Below are positions 8,768-15,006 of a DNA stretch of 64,000 nt, piece after piece. The stretch is from Terriglobia bacterium (GTDB taxonomy: Bacteria > Acidobacteriota > Terriglobia > Terriglobales > Acidobacteriaceae). The notes beneath the pieces are model-generated. The model ran no database searches and was not told the origin of the DNA. It was given only the letters and a program-made list of their open reading frames with translations. Location: assembly GCA_020073385.1 (NCBI GenBank), contig JAIQFH010000020.1, positions 1 through 64,000 on the forward strand, in the 5' to 3' direction. How positions within the stretch are numbered: the stretch's first letter is position 1; each line of letters opens with the position of its first letter. Made by a program: the position numbers and the translations under genes.

Positions 8768-9049
8768 TTACTGAGTGGGGCGCTGCAAGGCGCTGCGTCC
8801 TTTAGATTGCATGACCGCTAGCAGATTGCTCACGTGGAGGTAACTATCGAGCTCAGCTTGTTCATCAGTGGTCAGTTTGCCTTGCCGAGCCAACTCAGAC
8901 AACTCGTTCATGCGTGCGACATCGCGTTCGCCAAAGCGAATGGACAACAAATACTCGGCTGCGCCGCGCGACAAGGCCCCTTCCTCGACCTGAATCACGC
9001 GGGAGAGAATCGCCGCTTCGGTATTGGGGCTTGTGATTTGCGAACTCAT
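8768..9049 (-). CDS. Conserved small protein preceding the HNH nuclease
   Basis: A 93-residue soluble, helix-rich protein without signal peptide or Cys. Features: VIQVEEGALSRGAAEYLLSI near residues 18-37, then DVARMNELSELARQGKLTTDEQAELDSYLHVSNLLAVMQSKGR. The second half (helical hairpin ending LLAVMQSKxR) is a pattern I recognise from small proteins encoded just before HNH nucleases. It could be a regulator or an inhibitor of the nuclease. Function unknown; the role is inferred only from the tight gene pair. Confidence 0.65.
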   Translation of the reverse strand: MSSQITSPNTEAAILSRVIQVEEGALSRGAAEYLLSIRFGERDVARMNELSELARQGKLTTDEQAELDSYLHVSNLLAVMQSKGRSALQRPTQ

Positions 9050-9570
9050 CTCGGTTTCACCTAGTCAATTGTGCCATCGCCTTCGATTCATGTCACGCCT
9101 ATATGTGCTGGGAGCGAATAGATAGCGAATACGGTTTCGCTGACCGTGGATAGATGAAGGGCTAGCCGTTTCTTTGTCACGAGGACGATCACACCGTTTT
9201 GGGCCCACGTTTCCGGCCGCCGATAATCTGGTGATTGAATCGGCCCACACCAGGCACACAAATGGTCACGAAACTCCGGGGAAGCTCGTTGTTGCGGCTG
9301 TCCGACAGTCAGCCGGCACGATCGCCGCTGCAGAAATTTCGCCGAGGAGAGGGTCAATACAAGATGGGCATTCGAAAACTGAGGATGTGTCGGACCTATA
9401 AGCCCAATTCTATCCGCCGCCGTTTACTGTGGACTGTCATCAAAATACTGCTGATTCCGGAGCCATTGAGCACACTACTTGCGCACTATTGGAGCGTTCA
9501 CAACCACCTTCAGGGGTTTAACGACTGATAGGCCGTAAGTCGAGACCATCCAGCCGGACACGATGTAGCG
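9050..9570. other. Intergenic region, no supported gene
   Basis: About 520 bp between the HNH cassette and the end of hipA. Short open frames exist on both strands but none has a ribosome site with a family-like protein. The only feature I can support is the palindromic box at 9524-9540. Confidence 0.5.
9524..9540. promoter_or_regulatory. 17-bp palindromic box, copy B
   Basis: ACTGATAGGCCGTAAGT, 15 of 17 identical to copy A, again preceded by ACG. It lies in a gene-free stretch 30 bp beyond the hipA stop, so no obvious promoter uses it now. Confidence 0.4.
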
Positions 9571-10818
9571 TCACTTGACCGTGGCGGCGACCGCGAGAAT
9601 CTGCTTGTCGATGGAGGCGCGCTGATCCTTTGGCAGAAGGTCGGCCTGTTCGAGGCCCTTCCACGCAGTGGCGGCGCGCTCCGCCGTCTCGACTGCAATC
9701 TTCCAGAGCGGGCTTGCGGGAATCCGAGCCGTGTCGGCAAAGCGCCGCATCTGGCCTGGCGTGATTTCGGACAAGCTGCGGCTGCCGCCGAAGCTCAGGG
9801 CGAGCTTGTCGTTGGGAATATAAGGAAGCGTCGCCACAAAATCGTATCCCGGCGACAGGGCCGGCTTACGCCGGTCGGGATAGAGGAGTGACCAATTCTT
9901 GAGATGCATATCGGCGTTGCCGATGACAACGGAGAACACAAGGCGGCGGACAAATTCCACGATGGCCTCCTCGCCCGCCTCCGCCCATAGGACAGACGCG
10001 ATGTTGGCATAGCTGTGAAAGCGGTACTTGTCATTAGGAAATTGGCCAAATACTTGCGCGAAATCCTCCATGTGAACGGGATCGCCTCCGGGGACGCGGT
10101 CGAAGCGCTGTACGGCGAGAGCCTTGCTTCCCGGCGCGCGCGCCTCTTCGGGGAGTCCCTTGATCTCCGACACTTCGACGAGGCGGTTATCCGGCACCAC
10201 GATGCCCGCGCGGCGCGCGAGTTCCAGCATCACGAATTCATTCTCGGGGACGGCGGCGAAGCGGGCGGAGGGAAGCTTGACGATCCATGACCCGCCCATG
10301 CCACCGGCGGGGACGGTCAGGCCGCCGGATGCTTCCATGACGGCGGAAAACTTCAACTGCACGCCGGCGAGAGAGAACCGCAGCACGGCCTCGCGCGAGG
10401 GACCATCATCATGGTCGGCGTCGGCATCATCATGATGGGCATCGTCCTCCTTGGCATCGCCATCAAGCGGCGCGATGACAAGCGCTCCAGGGAGATCGGC
10501 GCCGAGGACCGCGAGGAGGAAGAATTCGCGTTCGGGATTCACGGCGGCAAGCTTTGCGAGATACTCGCGCAGGTGCGCTTCGGGAAGCAGGTTCGAAAAG
10601 AACGGCGGCACGCGGCGCGGCACCGGGCGCAGGGCCGTAACGAGCCCGCCGGTGCGGCCCTTGAACGAGAGGCTTAAAGTCGGACGCTGCGGGTCGTCGA
10701 TGTAGTCCTGCTCGAAGGCAAAAATCTGGCGGTCGCCCGCAAGGCGGTTGATGACACCGATCTGGTTCCCGTGCAGGCGCACCGAAAGCGCGTTGAGCTT
10801 CTTGGGATCAAACTTCAT
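9571..10818 (-). CDS. hipA: HipA-family serine/threonine kinase toxin
   Basis: A 415-residue HipA-like toxin kinase. The N-terminal HipA domain covers about residues 10-110 (VRLHGNQIGV, GLVTALRPVPRRVPPFFSNL). A Gly-rich ATP loop follows (LTVPAGGMGGSWIVKLP, near residue 165) with a Lys in the KLP motif, then the catalytic loop VIGNADMHLKNWSLL and the metal-binding SPGYDFVATL. All key kinase residues seem present. In E. coli, HipA phosphorylates glutamyl-tRNA synthetase. The ATG at 10818 overlaps the end of the hipB gene by 11 bp. The frame upstream of it is a low-complexity shadow of hipB. An acidic His/Asp-rich insert near residues 120-140 is unusual. Confidence 0.93.
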   Translation of the reverse strand: MKFDPKKLNALSVRLHGNQIGVINRLAGDRQIFAFEQDYIDDPQRPTLSLSFKGRTGGLVTALRPVPRRVPPFFSNLLPEAHLREYLAKLAAVNPEREFFLLAVLGADLPGALVIAPLDGDAKEDDAHHDDADADHDDGPSREAVLRFSLAGVQLKFSAVMEASGGLTVPAGGMGGSWIVKLPSARFAAVPENEFVMLELARRAGIVVPDNRLVEVSEIKGLPEEARAPGSKALAVQRFDRVPGGDPVHMEDFAQVFGQFPNDKYRFHSYANIASVLWAEAGEEAIVEFVRRLVFSVVIGNADMHLKNWSLLYPDRRKPALSPGYDFVATLPYIPNDKLALSFGGSRSLSEITPGQMRRFADTARIPASPLWKIAVETAERAATAWKGLEQADLLPKDQRASIDKQILAVAATVK

Positions 10819-11182
10819 CGCGCGGCTCCTGCATGCTGTCCTCGTCGCCGTCGGCATAGAGGGAGCGTTCCTCGCCTTCGCCCTTCTGGTCCGGCTGCAG
10901 ATGATCGCGTATGAGCGACTGCACGACGGGGACGAGGGCACGGGGGACCATGAGAAGATCGCGGTCGAGAATACGGACCAGCTCAAGAAGGGTGTCGTAG
11001 CGCGGCACGATCTTGCCGGACTCGATGCCGGAGATGTGCGTCTGGGTTAGCCCGATGCGGCTGGCCAGATCCCTCTGGGTCCAGCCGCGCTTTTCCCGCA
11101 CCTCCTTCAAGGCCCGGCGCATGTCCTCTGGAAGGCCCTCTAGGCGCAGCGGCCTGATATGTTTTGCTATATGTGCATTCAT
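10808..11182 (-). CDS. hipB: HipB-like antitoxin, Xre-family HTH
   Basis: A 124-residue antitoxin and autorepressor. The HTH_3 domain spans about residues 20-75 (ALKEVREKRGWTQRDLASRIGLTQTHISGIESG). The C-terminal tail is acidic and probably disordered, longer than in E. coli HipB (88 residues), and could fold on HipA. The start at 11182 lies 3 bp from a 20-bp palindrome (11186-11205), so binding there would block both transcription and translation. The gene overlaps hipA by 11 bp. Confidence 0.9.
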   Translation of the reverse strand: MNAHIAKHIRPLRLEGLPEDMRRALKEVREKRGWTQRDLASRIGLTQTHISGIESGKIVPRYDTLLELVRILDRDLLMVPRALVPVVQSLIRDHLQPDQKGEGEERSLYADGDEDSMQEPRDEV

Positions 11183-11185
11183 CTT

Positions 11186-11205
11186 TGATATAATATAGCA
11201 TATCA
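11186..11205. promoter_or_regulatory. hipBA operator box 1
   Basis: TGATATAATATAGCATATCA, with TGATAT/ATATCA arms, immediately upstream of the hipB start codon. A second copy lies 65 bp upstream, and a weaker relative sits just inside the gene near 11154-11172. It also contains TATAAT/TATATTA-like -10 sequence. Confidence 0.65.
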
Positions 11206-11250
11206 ACGACAAACAGTAAATATATATTAAAATATATCACGAAATTACAT

Positions 11251-11270
11251 TGATATACTTTAGCATATCA
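11251..11270. promoter_or_regulatory. hipBA operator box 2
   Basis: TGATATACTTTAGCATATCA, 17 of 20 identical to box 1 in the same orientation. The 65 bp start-to-start distance is about six helical turns, compatible with two HipB dimers on one face of the DNA. Confidence 0.6.
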
Positions 11271-11299
11271 GGCAAGGAGGATTAGATGGAAAATGCCAA

Positions 11300-11505
11300 T
11301 TAGAGCCGCATGCCAATTCCCTGCGCGATCGATGAAGTTTGATTGATTTCCAGGGCGGGAGGTCTTCGAGACCTCGGCTCCGAGTTGGGGCCCGAGTTTT
11401 GCCAAAGCGTCAGTGAAGAGCGTGGCCTCGTGGCTGGCGCGAGAGATTGAGACGTAGCCGATACGGGAGTTGAGCAGGTCCGGGTGGACACTGGTATCGG
11501 CGGAC
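11300..11505 (-). pseudogene. C-terminal remnant of a MobF/TraI-family relaxase, frameshifted
   Basis: Read on the minus strand, one frame gives ADTSVHPDLLNSRIGYVSIS followed by RASHEATLFTDALAKLG, the C-terminal helicase-motif region of MobF relaxases, where YVSxSRA is the conserved motif. Near 11362 the frame breaks within a run of Cs. The natural ending, ALEINQTSSIAQGIGMRL and a stop at 11300, continues in the next frame, so one extra base accounts for the break. Upstream of about 11505 the similarity ends, so at least 700 residues are gone. It is the relic of the mobilisation gene that would have gone with the T4SS at 170-7342. Confidence 0.75.
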
Positions 11506-11570
11506 GACCGGGATAATGATCCGGCTCTTAAAAGTGTATGACTGGCAAACCGGACGTTGATCCGAAAACG

Positions 11571-11587
11571 ACTGATGGGCCCTCAGT
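11571..11587. promoter_or_regulatory. 17-bp palindromic box, copy C
   Basis: ACTGATGGGCCCTCAGT, 16 of 17 identical to copy A, and the most symmetric of the three (8 of 8 pairs but one). It lies just upstream of the relaxase remnant in the minus direction, with no intact gene to control. Confidence 0.45.
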
Positions 11588-11653
11588 GGAAGGCAGAGTC
11601 CAGTTAAGAGCTAAGACTCCTCCCTGCAGTCGTGTATTCGGGCATTCATTGAG

Positions 11654-12052
11654 CTACGACAGCAAACGGGCACGGCTGCCCTGTGCTTGCAGTAAAGAAA
11701 CCGCCTTCGAGTCAAACGAGACAAATTCCTCGGCACCCAGCCACTCCCCTTCGTGGGCAATTACGCCATCCGCAAAATCCCCGCCCGCATCGAGTGCGGA
11801 CAAGCCGGCCTCCACTGCGGTTCGATTCATTACCACATTAGGGCTCCTCATGAGGCGGCGAATCGCGTCGGAAACATCGGTCGCTGATTTCCTGTAGCCT
11901 CGACGAAGCACCCACACGAATTCACAAAGAACCGGCACCGGCACGGCAACGAGATCGGCTTCCGCCAAGATCTTTGCCGCTCGCCGGGCTTGATGAAGAT
12001 CATCTTGAACAGCAGCGCGAATGAGCACCTTGGTATCGGCAGTAACTTTCAT
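11654..12052 (-). CDS. vapC: VapC-type PIN-domain toxin
   Basis: A 132-residue PIN RNase toxin. The PIN acidic residues are visible: Asp in TADTKVLIRAA (residues 5-7), Glu in PVLCEFVWVL near 46, and Asp in DFADGVIAHEGEWLG near 97 and FDSKAV near 114. The ATG at 12052 overlaps the antitoxin stop (ATGA), the usual vapBC coupling, so the five codons upstream are not used. The partner belongs to the AbrB/SpoVT fold, unlike that of the second vapBC at 12563. Confidence 0.9.
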   Translation of the reverse strand: MKVTADTKVLIRAAVQDDLHQARRAAKILAEADLVAVPVPVLCEFVWVLRRGYRKSATDVSDAIRRLMRSPNVVMNRTAVEAGLSALDAGGDFADGVIAHEGEWLGAEEFVSFDSKAVSLLQAQGSRARLLS

Positions 12053-12300
12053 TTGGCCTTCGCCCATCCCCGGGTTGCGATCTCGTTCAGCTCATCGATG
12101 GTGAATTTCGGCCCACGCCGCTGTGCCAGACAACCAAAAAAATCGGTAATAGCGCCATCTTGCGCAATCGCTCTCACGACGATCCGGCCGTCAGGCAGTT
12201 TGTCAGCCTCAATCTTTTCCCCGGGACTGACACCAAGATGTTTGAGAAGATCCTGCTTCAATGTGACCTGCCCTTTAGCGGTAATGGTTAGAACGGTCAT
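12049..12300 (-). CDS. vapB: VapB-type AbrB-fold antitoxin
   Basis: An 83-residue antitoxin. The N-terminal swapped-hairpin AbrB/MazE domain is clear (LTITAKGQVTLKQDLLKHLG, then GEKIEADKLPDGRIVVR), followed by a C-terminal toxin-binding tail (GPKFTIDELNEIATRGWAKA). The start follows a perfect AGGAGG at 5 bp. A perfect 20-bp palindrome (12325-12344) lies 25 bp upstream and is a good candidate for the autoregulatory operator. Confidence 0.92.
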   Translation of the reverse strand: MTVLTITAKGQVTLKQDLLKHLGVSPGEKIEADKLPDGRIVVRAIAQDGAITDFFGCLAQRRGPKFTIDELNEIATRGWAKAK

Positions 12301-12324
12301 TCTGCCTCCTGAGCCAGTTTTAGT

Positions 12325-12344
12325 GTAAGGCAATATTGCCTTAC
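12325..12344. promoter_or_regulatory. Perfect 20-bp palindrome upstream of vapB (AbrB type)
   Basis: GTAAGGCAATATTGCCTTAC is identical to its reverse complement. It lies between the vapB ribosome site and the upstream region, the expected place for a VapBC operator. Confidence 0.7.
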
Positions 12345-12534
12345 TATCAAGCTTATCGAAACCTGTGGTTGTGCGCCTCAGACTTAAGGGCCCCGCATTC
12401 GCGATTCGCGAATGGCGAACGCAAAGAGTGGCGATGCACGCCAAGCCGAACAGGCGCCTGACGAAGCCCGACAGATGCTTGGGTCTCCCACGTCATTTGA
12501 TCTGCCATTAATAGTTGCGATCCGCAATTTCCTT

Positions 12535-12553
12535 GTATTACACGCCGTAATAC
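12535..12553. promoter_or_regulatory. Inverted repeat upstream of the RHH antitoxin
   Basis: GTATTAC, five bases, GTAATAC: perfect 7-bp arms, ending 9 bp before the first possible start codon. Spacing and placement fit a ribbon-helix-helix operator. Confidence 0.6.
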
Positions 12554-12562
12554 GGTAAACTC

Positions 12563-12838
12563 ATGGGTATTAGCAATATGGCTTCTCCTCTGACTTTGAG
12601 ACTTGACGCAAAGACCAGAAAGCGGATCGAGCGCATCGCTCGCCGCAGACAAGTCTCCGTCTCCGAAGTGATACGTCTCGCGATCGCAGCGTGGGCGGAG
12701 CAGCAAGAGCCGATCACCGCGCCCTATGAGGCGATTGCTGATTTGATCGGGGTGGCCAATGGCGGGATGCCCGGTCGCTCCACTCAGATGGGCCGCCGAT
12801 TCTCCGAGATCCTCAAGAAGCGGCGGAACCACAAGTGA
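12563..12838 (+). CDS. Ribbon-helix-helix (CopG-like) antitoxin
   Basis: A 91-residue antitoxin with an N-terminal RHH motif (LTLRLDAKTRKRIERIARRR, then SVSEVIRLAIAAWAEQ) and a C-terminal toxin-binding segment (GRRFSEILKKRR). The start may be ATG 12563 or ATG 12578; the protein motif begins right after the second. No good Shine-Dalgarno precedes either, so the message may have a very short leader. The stop overlaps the GTG start of the PIN toxin gene by 4 bp (GTGA). Confidence 0.85.
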   Translation: MGISNMASPLTLRLDAKTRKRIERIARRRQVSVSEVIRLAIAAWAEQQEPITAPYEAIADLIGVANGGMPGRSTQMGRRFSEILKKRRNHK

Positions 12839-13239
12839 TCCTCATCGACGCTGGACCACTTGTGGCGCTGGTCGATGCTGACGATCAGTATCACGAGAAG
12901 TGCGTCGATTGCTTGAAGAGCTTGCGAGAGCCCTTGGTCACCGTGTGGCCTCCCCTCGTCGAAGCCGTCTATTTGCTAGGGGATCTTCCACACGCCCAGG
13001 AAGCTCTGTGGGAGATGTTGGCGCGAGGAGCTGTGCGACTCCTCACCCTCGACCTGGTAGACATACCCCGCATACGAGAGCTCATGATCAAATATGCCGA
13101 CCGCCCGATGGATCTCGCGGACGCGGCACTGGTCAGAGTGGCTGAGCGAGAAGGCATCAGGAGGATCTTCACAGTGGACCGCAGCGATTTCATGGTCTAT
13201 CGCCTTCACGGACGGATCGGTCTTGCAATCGTCCCATAG
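12835..13239 (+). CDS. VapC-type PIN-domain toxin, second copy
   Basis: A 134-residue PIN RNase toxin starting at GTG. PIN residues: Asp in ILIDAGPLVALVDADDQYH (residue 5), Glu in PPLVEAVYLL (near 44), Asp in MDLADAALVRVAE (near 97-100), and TVDRSDF near 118. It is only distantly similar to the first VapC and its partner is an RHH rather than an AbrB protein, so this is an independent module, not a duplication. Confidence 0.92.
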   Translation: MILIDAGPLVALVDADDQYHEKCVDCLKSLREPLVTVWPPLVEAVYLLGDLPHAQEALWEMLARGAVRLLTLDLVDIPRIRELMIKYADRPMDLADAALVRVAEREGIRRIFTVDRSDFMVYRLHGRIGLAIVP

Positions 13240-14000
13240 GAGAACTCGGGAATACGGGTCACCGTTGACCCGATCAGCTCGACCCAGTCGGGTTGCTCAG
13301 CCGTCTTTGGCTGGTGGTCGGTCGATTGCGCTAACTTCTTCAGGCGGGGAGTGCGGAAAAAAAGGCCGAAGCGTACCGGGAAGAGCATGACATTCTGGGT
13401 AAGCTCATGCCCATGTGGCAACGCCAGTAGATGGCTTTTGGATGTTTCTGCAATCAGCGCATTCCCACGTTTTTCACTGGCGTAAAGAACCAACTCCTTC
13501 ATTTTCGATGGCTTTTCACAGCACGCGCGTAGCCTTTCGGGCACCTGTTACTATTGGATCGGGGATTGCGGAATGTAGCCGGCCGCAAACCAACGTTCTC
13601 AATTTAGCCCCGATGGGCGCTTACAAGTAACTTGTTTCCCCCAGGGCCATGCGCCTTTCCTCTTTCTTCGCTGCTTCGCGTCGGCATCGCTCCTCGATAG
13701 ACAGAACTGCTTCTGGGGAAGTCTTGCCGAACTGTTTGGAGTAGAGCTCCTCGATAAACTGCGGCAAGGGCAGCTTCCATCTCGCCTCAAGCCCCACTGC
13801 CGAAAAATAGATCGAGTTTTTTATCGATCAACCTAGCAAACCTGTGGGATACTTACGTCGCTATGTGGCGTCAGCAGGGACCCAGAACGAAAACATTTTC
13901 GTACAATAAACGTACAATGGATTAGGCAATGTGGCCGTTTTCGCCCATGTGGCACTTCCTAGAATCAATAACTTACGTGCTGTCAACATAGTGATTAGTC
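13240..14000. other. Mostly non-coding junction region
   Basis: A 760-bp stretch between the second vapC and the attachment-site-like sequence. It holds a small minus-strand frame (13621-13797, listed separately) and two direct copies of CGTACAAT spaced 14 bp (start to start) around 13899-13920, which could be recombinase arm sites. I find no integrase gene here. Confidence 0.4.
13621..13797 (-). CDS. Small unknown protein or C-terminal gene fragment
   Basis: A 58-codon frame starting at GTG gives a protein-like sequence: LEARWKLPLPQFIEELYSKQ, then a charged coiled helix (IEERCRREAAKKEERRMALG). The frame is open for ten more codons upstream (to 13827), so it may be the tail of a broken gene. 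No clear ribosome site precedes the GTG. I do not recognise the family. Residue composition is unlike the shadow frames around it, which is the reason for listing it. Confidence 0.3.
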   Translation of the reverse strand: MGLEARWKLPLPQFIEELYSKQFGKTSPEAVLSIEERCRREAAKKEERRMALGETSYL

Positions 14001-14021
14001 CGACTCCCGCCGCCTCCACCA
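14001..14021 (+). other. tmRNA-like 3' end fragment, probable att site
   Basis: The last 20 bases are GACTCCCGCCGCCTCCACCA. Read as a tmRNA 3' end this gives T-loop ending CGACT, T-stem CCCGC, acceptor strand CGCCTCC, discriminator A and CCA. The 5' half of the T-arm is absent (ATTAG where GCGGG is needed), so this is not a whole gene. It is the form left at the far end of an element that integrated into ssrA. The intact gene would then lie left of the window. Confidence 0.65.
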
Positions 14022-14187
14022 GTCTTACCAAAGAACGTCAAAAAAAGCGCGGGGAACCTGTGGCAAGCCTTTTCCTCCCCACCTCAACGCCTAAAACAGT
14101 CGAAGCGCTCTGAATCGCAACCCGCCGGACGCATCTGACGGTGCATCCACATGCCGACTAAAATCGTCGCCTGGGTGTAAATATACC

Positions 14188-14217
14188 TTGACACGTATAT
14201 GCCTTGTAGCGTATATA
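14188..14217 (+). promoter_or_regulatory. Sigma70-type promoter of the arsR-like gene
   Basis: TTGACA (14188-14193), 18 bases, TATATA (14212-14217). The predicted start of transcription falls at about 14224, on the GTG start codon, so the message is probably leaderless. Two CGTATAT copies (14194 and 14210) lie within and could be the repressor site. Confidence 0.65.
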
Positions 14218-14223
14218 CAGAGC

Positions 14224-14589
14224 GTGCAATCCGTATTTGAAATCATTGCTGAGCCGAACCGCCGTGCGATATTGAGCCTCCTGGTCTCGTCCAAGCAGTC
14301 GGTGGGAGAGATCGAGCGTCAACTTCGGATGCCGCAGCCGACCGTCTCAAAGCACCTGCGCGTGCTGCGCGACGCCGGTTTCGTGGAATCCACGGTCGAC
14401 GCACAGCGCCGTCTCTATCGGCTGAAACCAGAACCATTTCAGGAGGTGGATTCCTGGCTGGATCAGTTCCGCCGGTTCTGGTCCGTTCACATCGATGCTC
14501 TCGAACGCCACCTCGACCGCATGGATCAATCAACACAGACGAAAGGGAAGACAAAGGAGAAGACGACGCGGCCCAAACCGCGAACGTGA
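14224..14589 (+). CDS. ArsR-family HTH regulator
   Basis: A 121-residue winged-helix regulator of the ArsR/SmtB type that usually precedes SRPBCC or VOC genes. The HTH is clear (VFEIIAEPNRRAILSLLVSS near residue 4, GEIERQLRMPQPTVSKHLRV near 31). No metal-binding CxC is seen. The C-terminus includes FWSVHIDALERHLDRMDQ and a Lys-rich tail. The GTG at 14224 is chosen because the promoter places the transcript start there; the in-frame TTG at 14188 is the -35 box itself. It leads a run of co-directional genes to 16272. Confidence 0.88.
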   Translation: MQSVFEIIAEPNRRAILSLLVSSKQSVGEIERQLRMPQPTVSKHLRVLRDAGFVESTVDAQRRLYRLKPEPFQEVDSWLDQFRRFWSVHIDALERHLDRMDQSTQTKGKTKEKTTRPKPRT

Positions 14590-14604
14590 TAAAGGAGAAG
14601 TGAA

Positions 14605-14997
14605 ATGAAAATCAAAGTGACCAGCCTATACGTGGACGACCAGGACAAGGCCTTGCGCTTCTATACCGAGGTACTCGGCTTTGCCAAGAAAGTCGATTTC
14701 AGTCAGGGCCCATATCGCTGGCTGACCGTGGCCTCGCCCGAGGAACCGGACGGCACTGAACTGCAACTCGCTCTGAACAACAACCCCGCAGCCAAAACGT
14801 ATCAGCAGGCGATGTTTCAACAGAACCAGCCCGCGGCCATGTTTTTCACCGACGACCTGCAGGCCGATTACGAGCGCATGAAGGCGCGGGGGGCCCAGTT
14901 CACCATGCCACCCACGGACGTGACGGCATCCAAGATCGCCATGGTGAACGACACCTGCGGCAATCTCATTCAGGTGACGCAGCTGAAGCACTCGTAG
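14605..14997 (+). CDS. VOC-family (glyoxalase-like) protein
   Basis: A 130-residue vicinal-oxygen-chelate protein built from two beta-alpha-beta-beta-beta units: VTSLYVDDQDKALRFYTEVL at residues 4-23 and AAMFFTDDLQADYERMKARG at about 72-91, then NDTCGNLIQVTQL. Such proteins bind metals and act as lyases, dioxygenases or resistance proteins. A strong AAAGGAG lies 6 bp before the ATG, and the gene follows arsR by 15 bp. The substrate cannot be read from sequence. Confidence 0.9.
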   Translation: MKIKVTSLYVDDQDKALRFYTEVLGFAKKVDFSQGPYRWLTVASPEEPDGTELQLALNNNPAAKTYQQAMFQQNQPAAMFFTDDLQADYERMKARGAQFTMPPTDVTASKIAMVNDTCGNLIQVTQLKHS

Positions 14998-15006
14998 GAG
15001 AAATGG

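Noticed and set aside
9065-9401. Short open frames on both strands between the HNH cassette and hipA
   Set aside because: One contains CAWC, but no start signal, no consistent composition and no neighbour link; left as intergenic.
10819-10986. N-terminal extension of HipA upstream of 10818
   Set aside because: The added 56 residues are Ser/Arg-rich shadow of the hipB gene; the family N-terminus begins at 10818.
13206-13544. A 112-codon minus-strand frame between vapC and the att-like site
   Set aside because: No ribosome site, no recognised family, and it overlaps the end of the vapC gene; considered as an integrase remnant but no recombinase motif is present.
13994-14021. Considered as a complete tRNA or tmRNA gene
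   Set aside because: Only the 3' half of the T-arm and the acceptor strand are present; the 5' T-stem does not pair and no other arms are found upstream.
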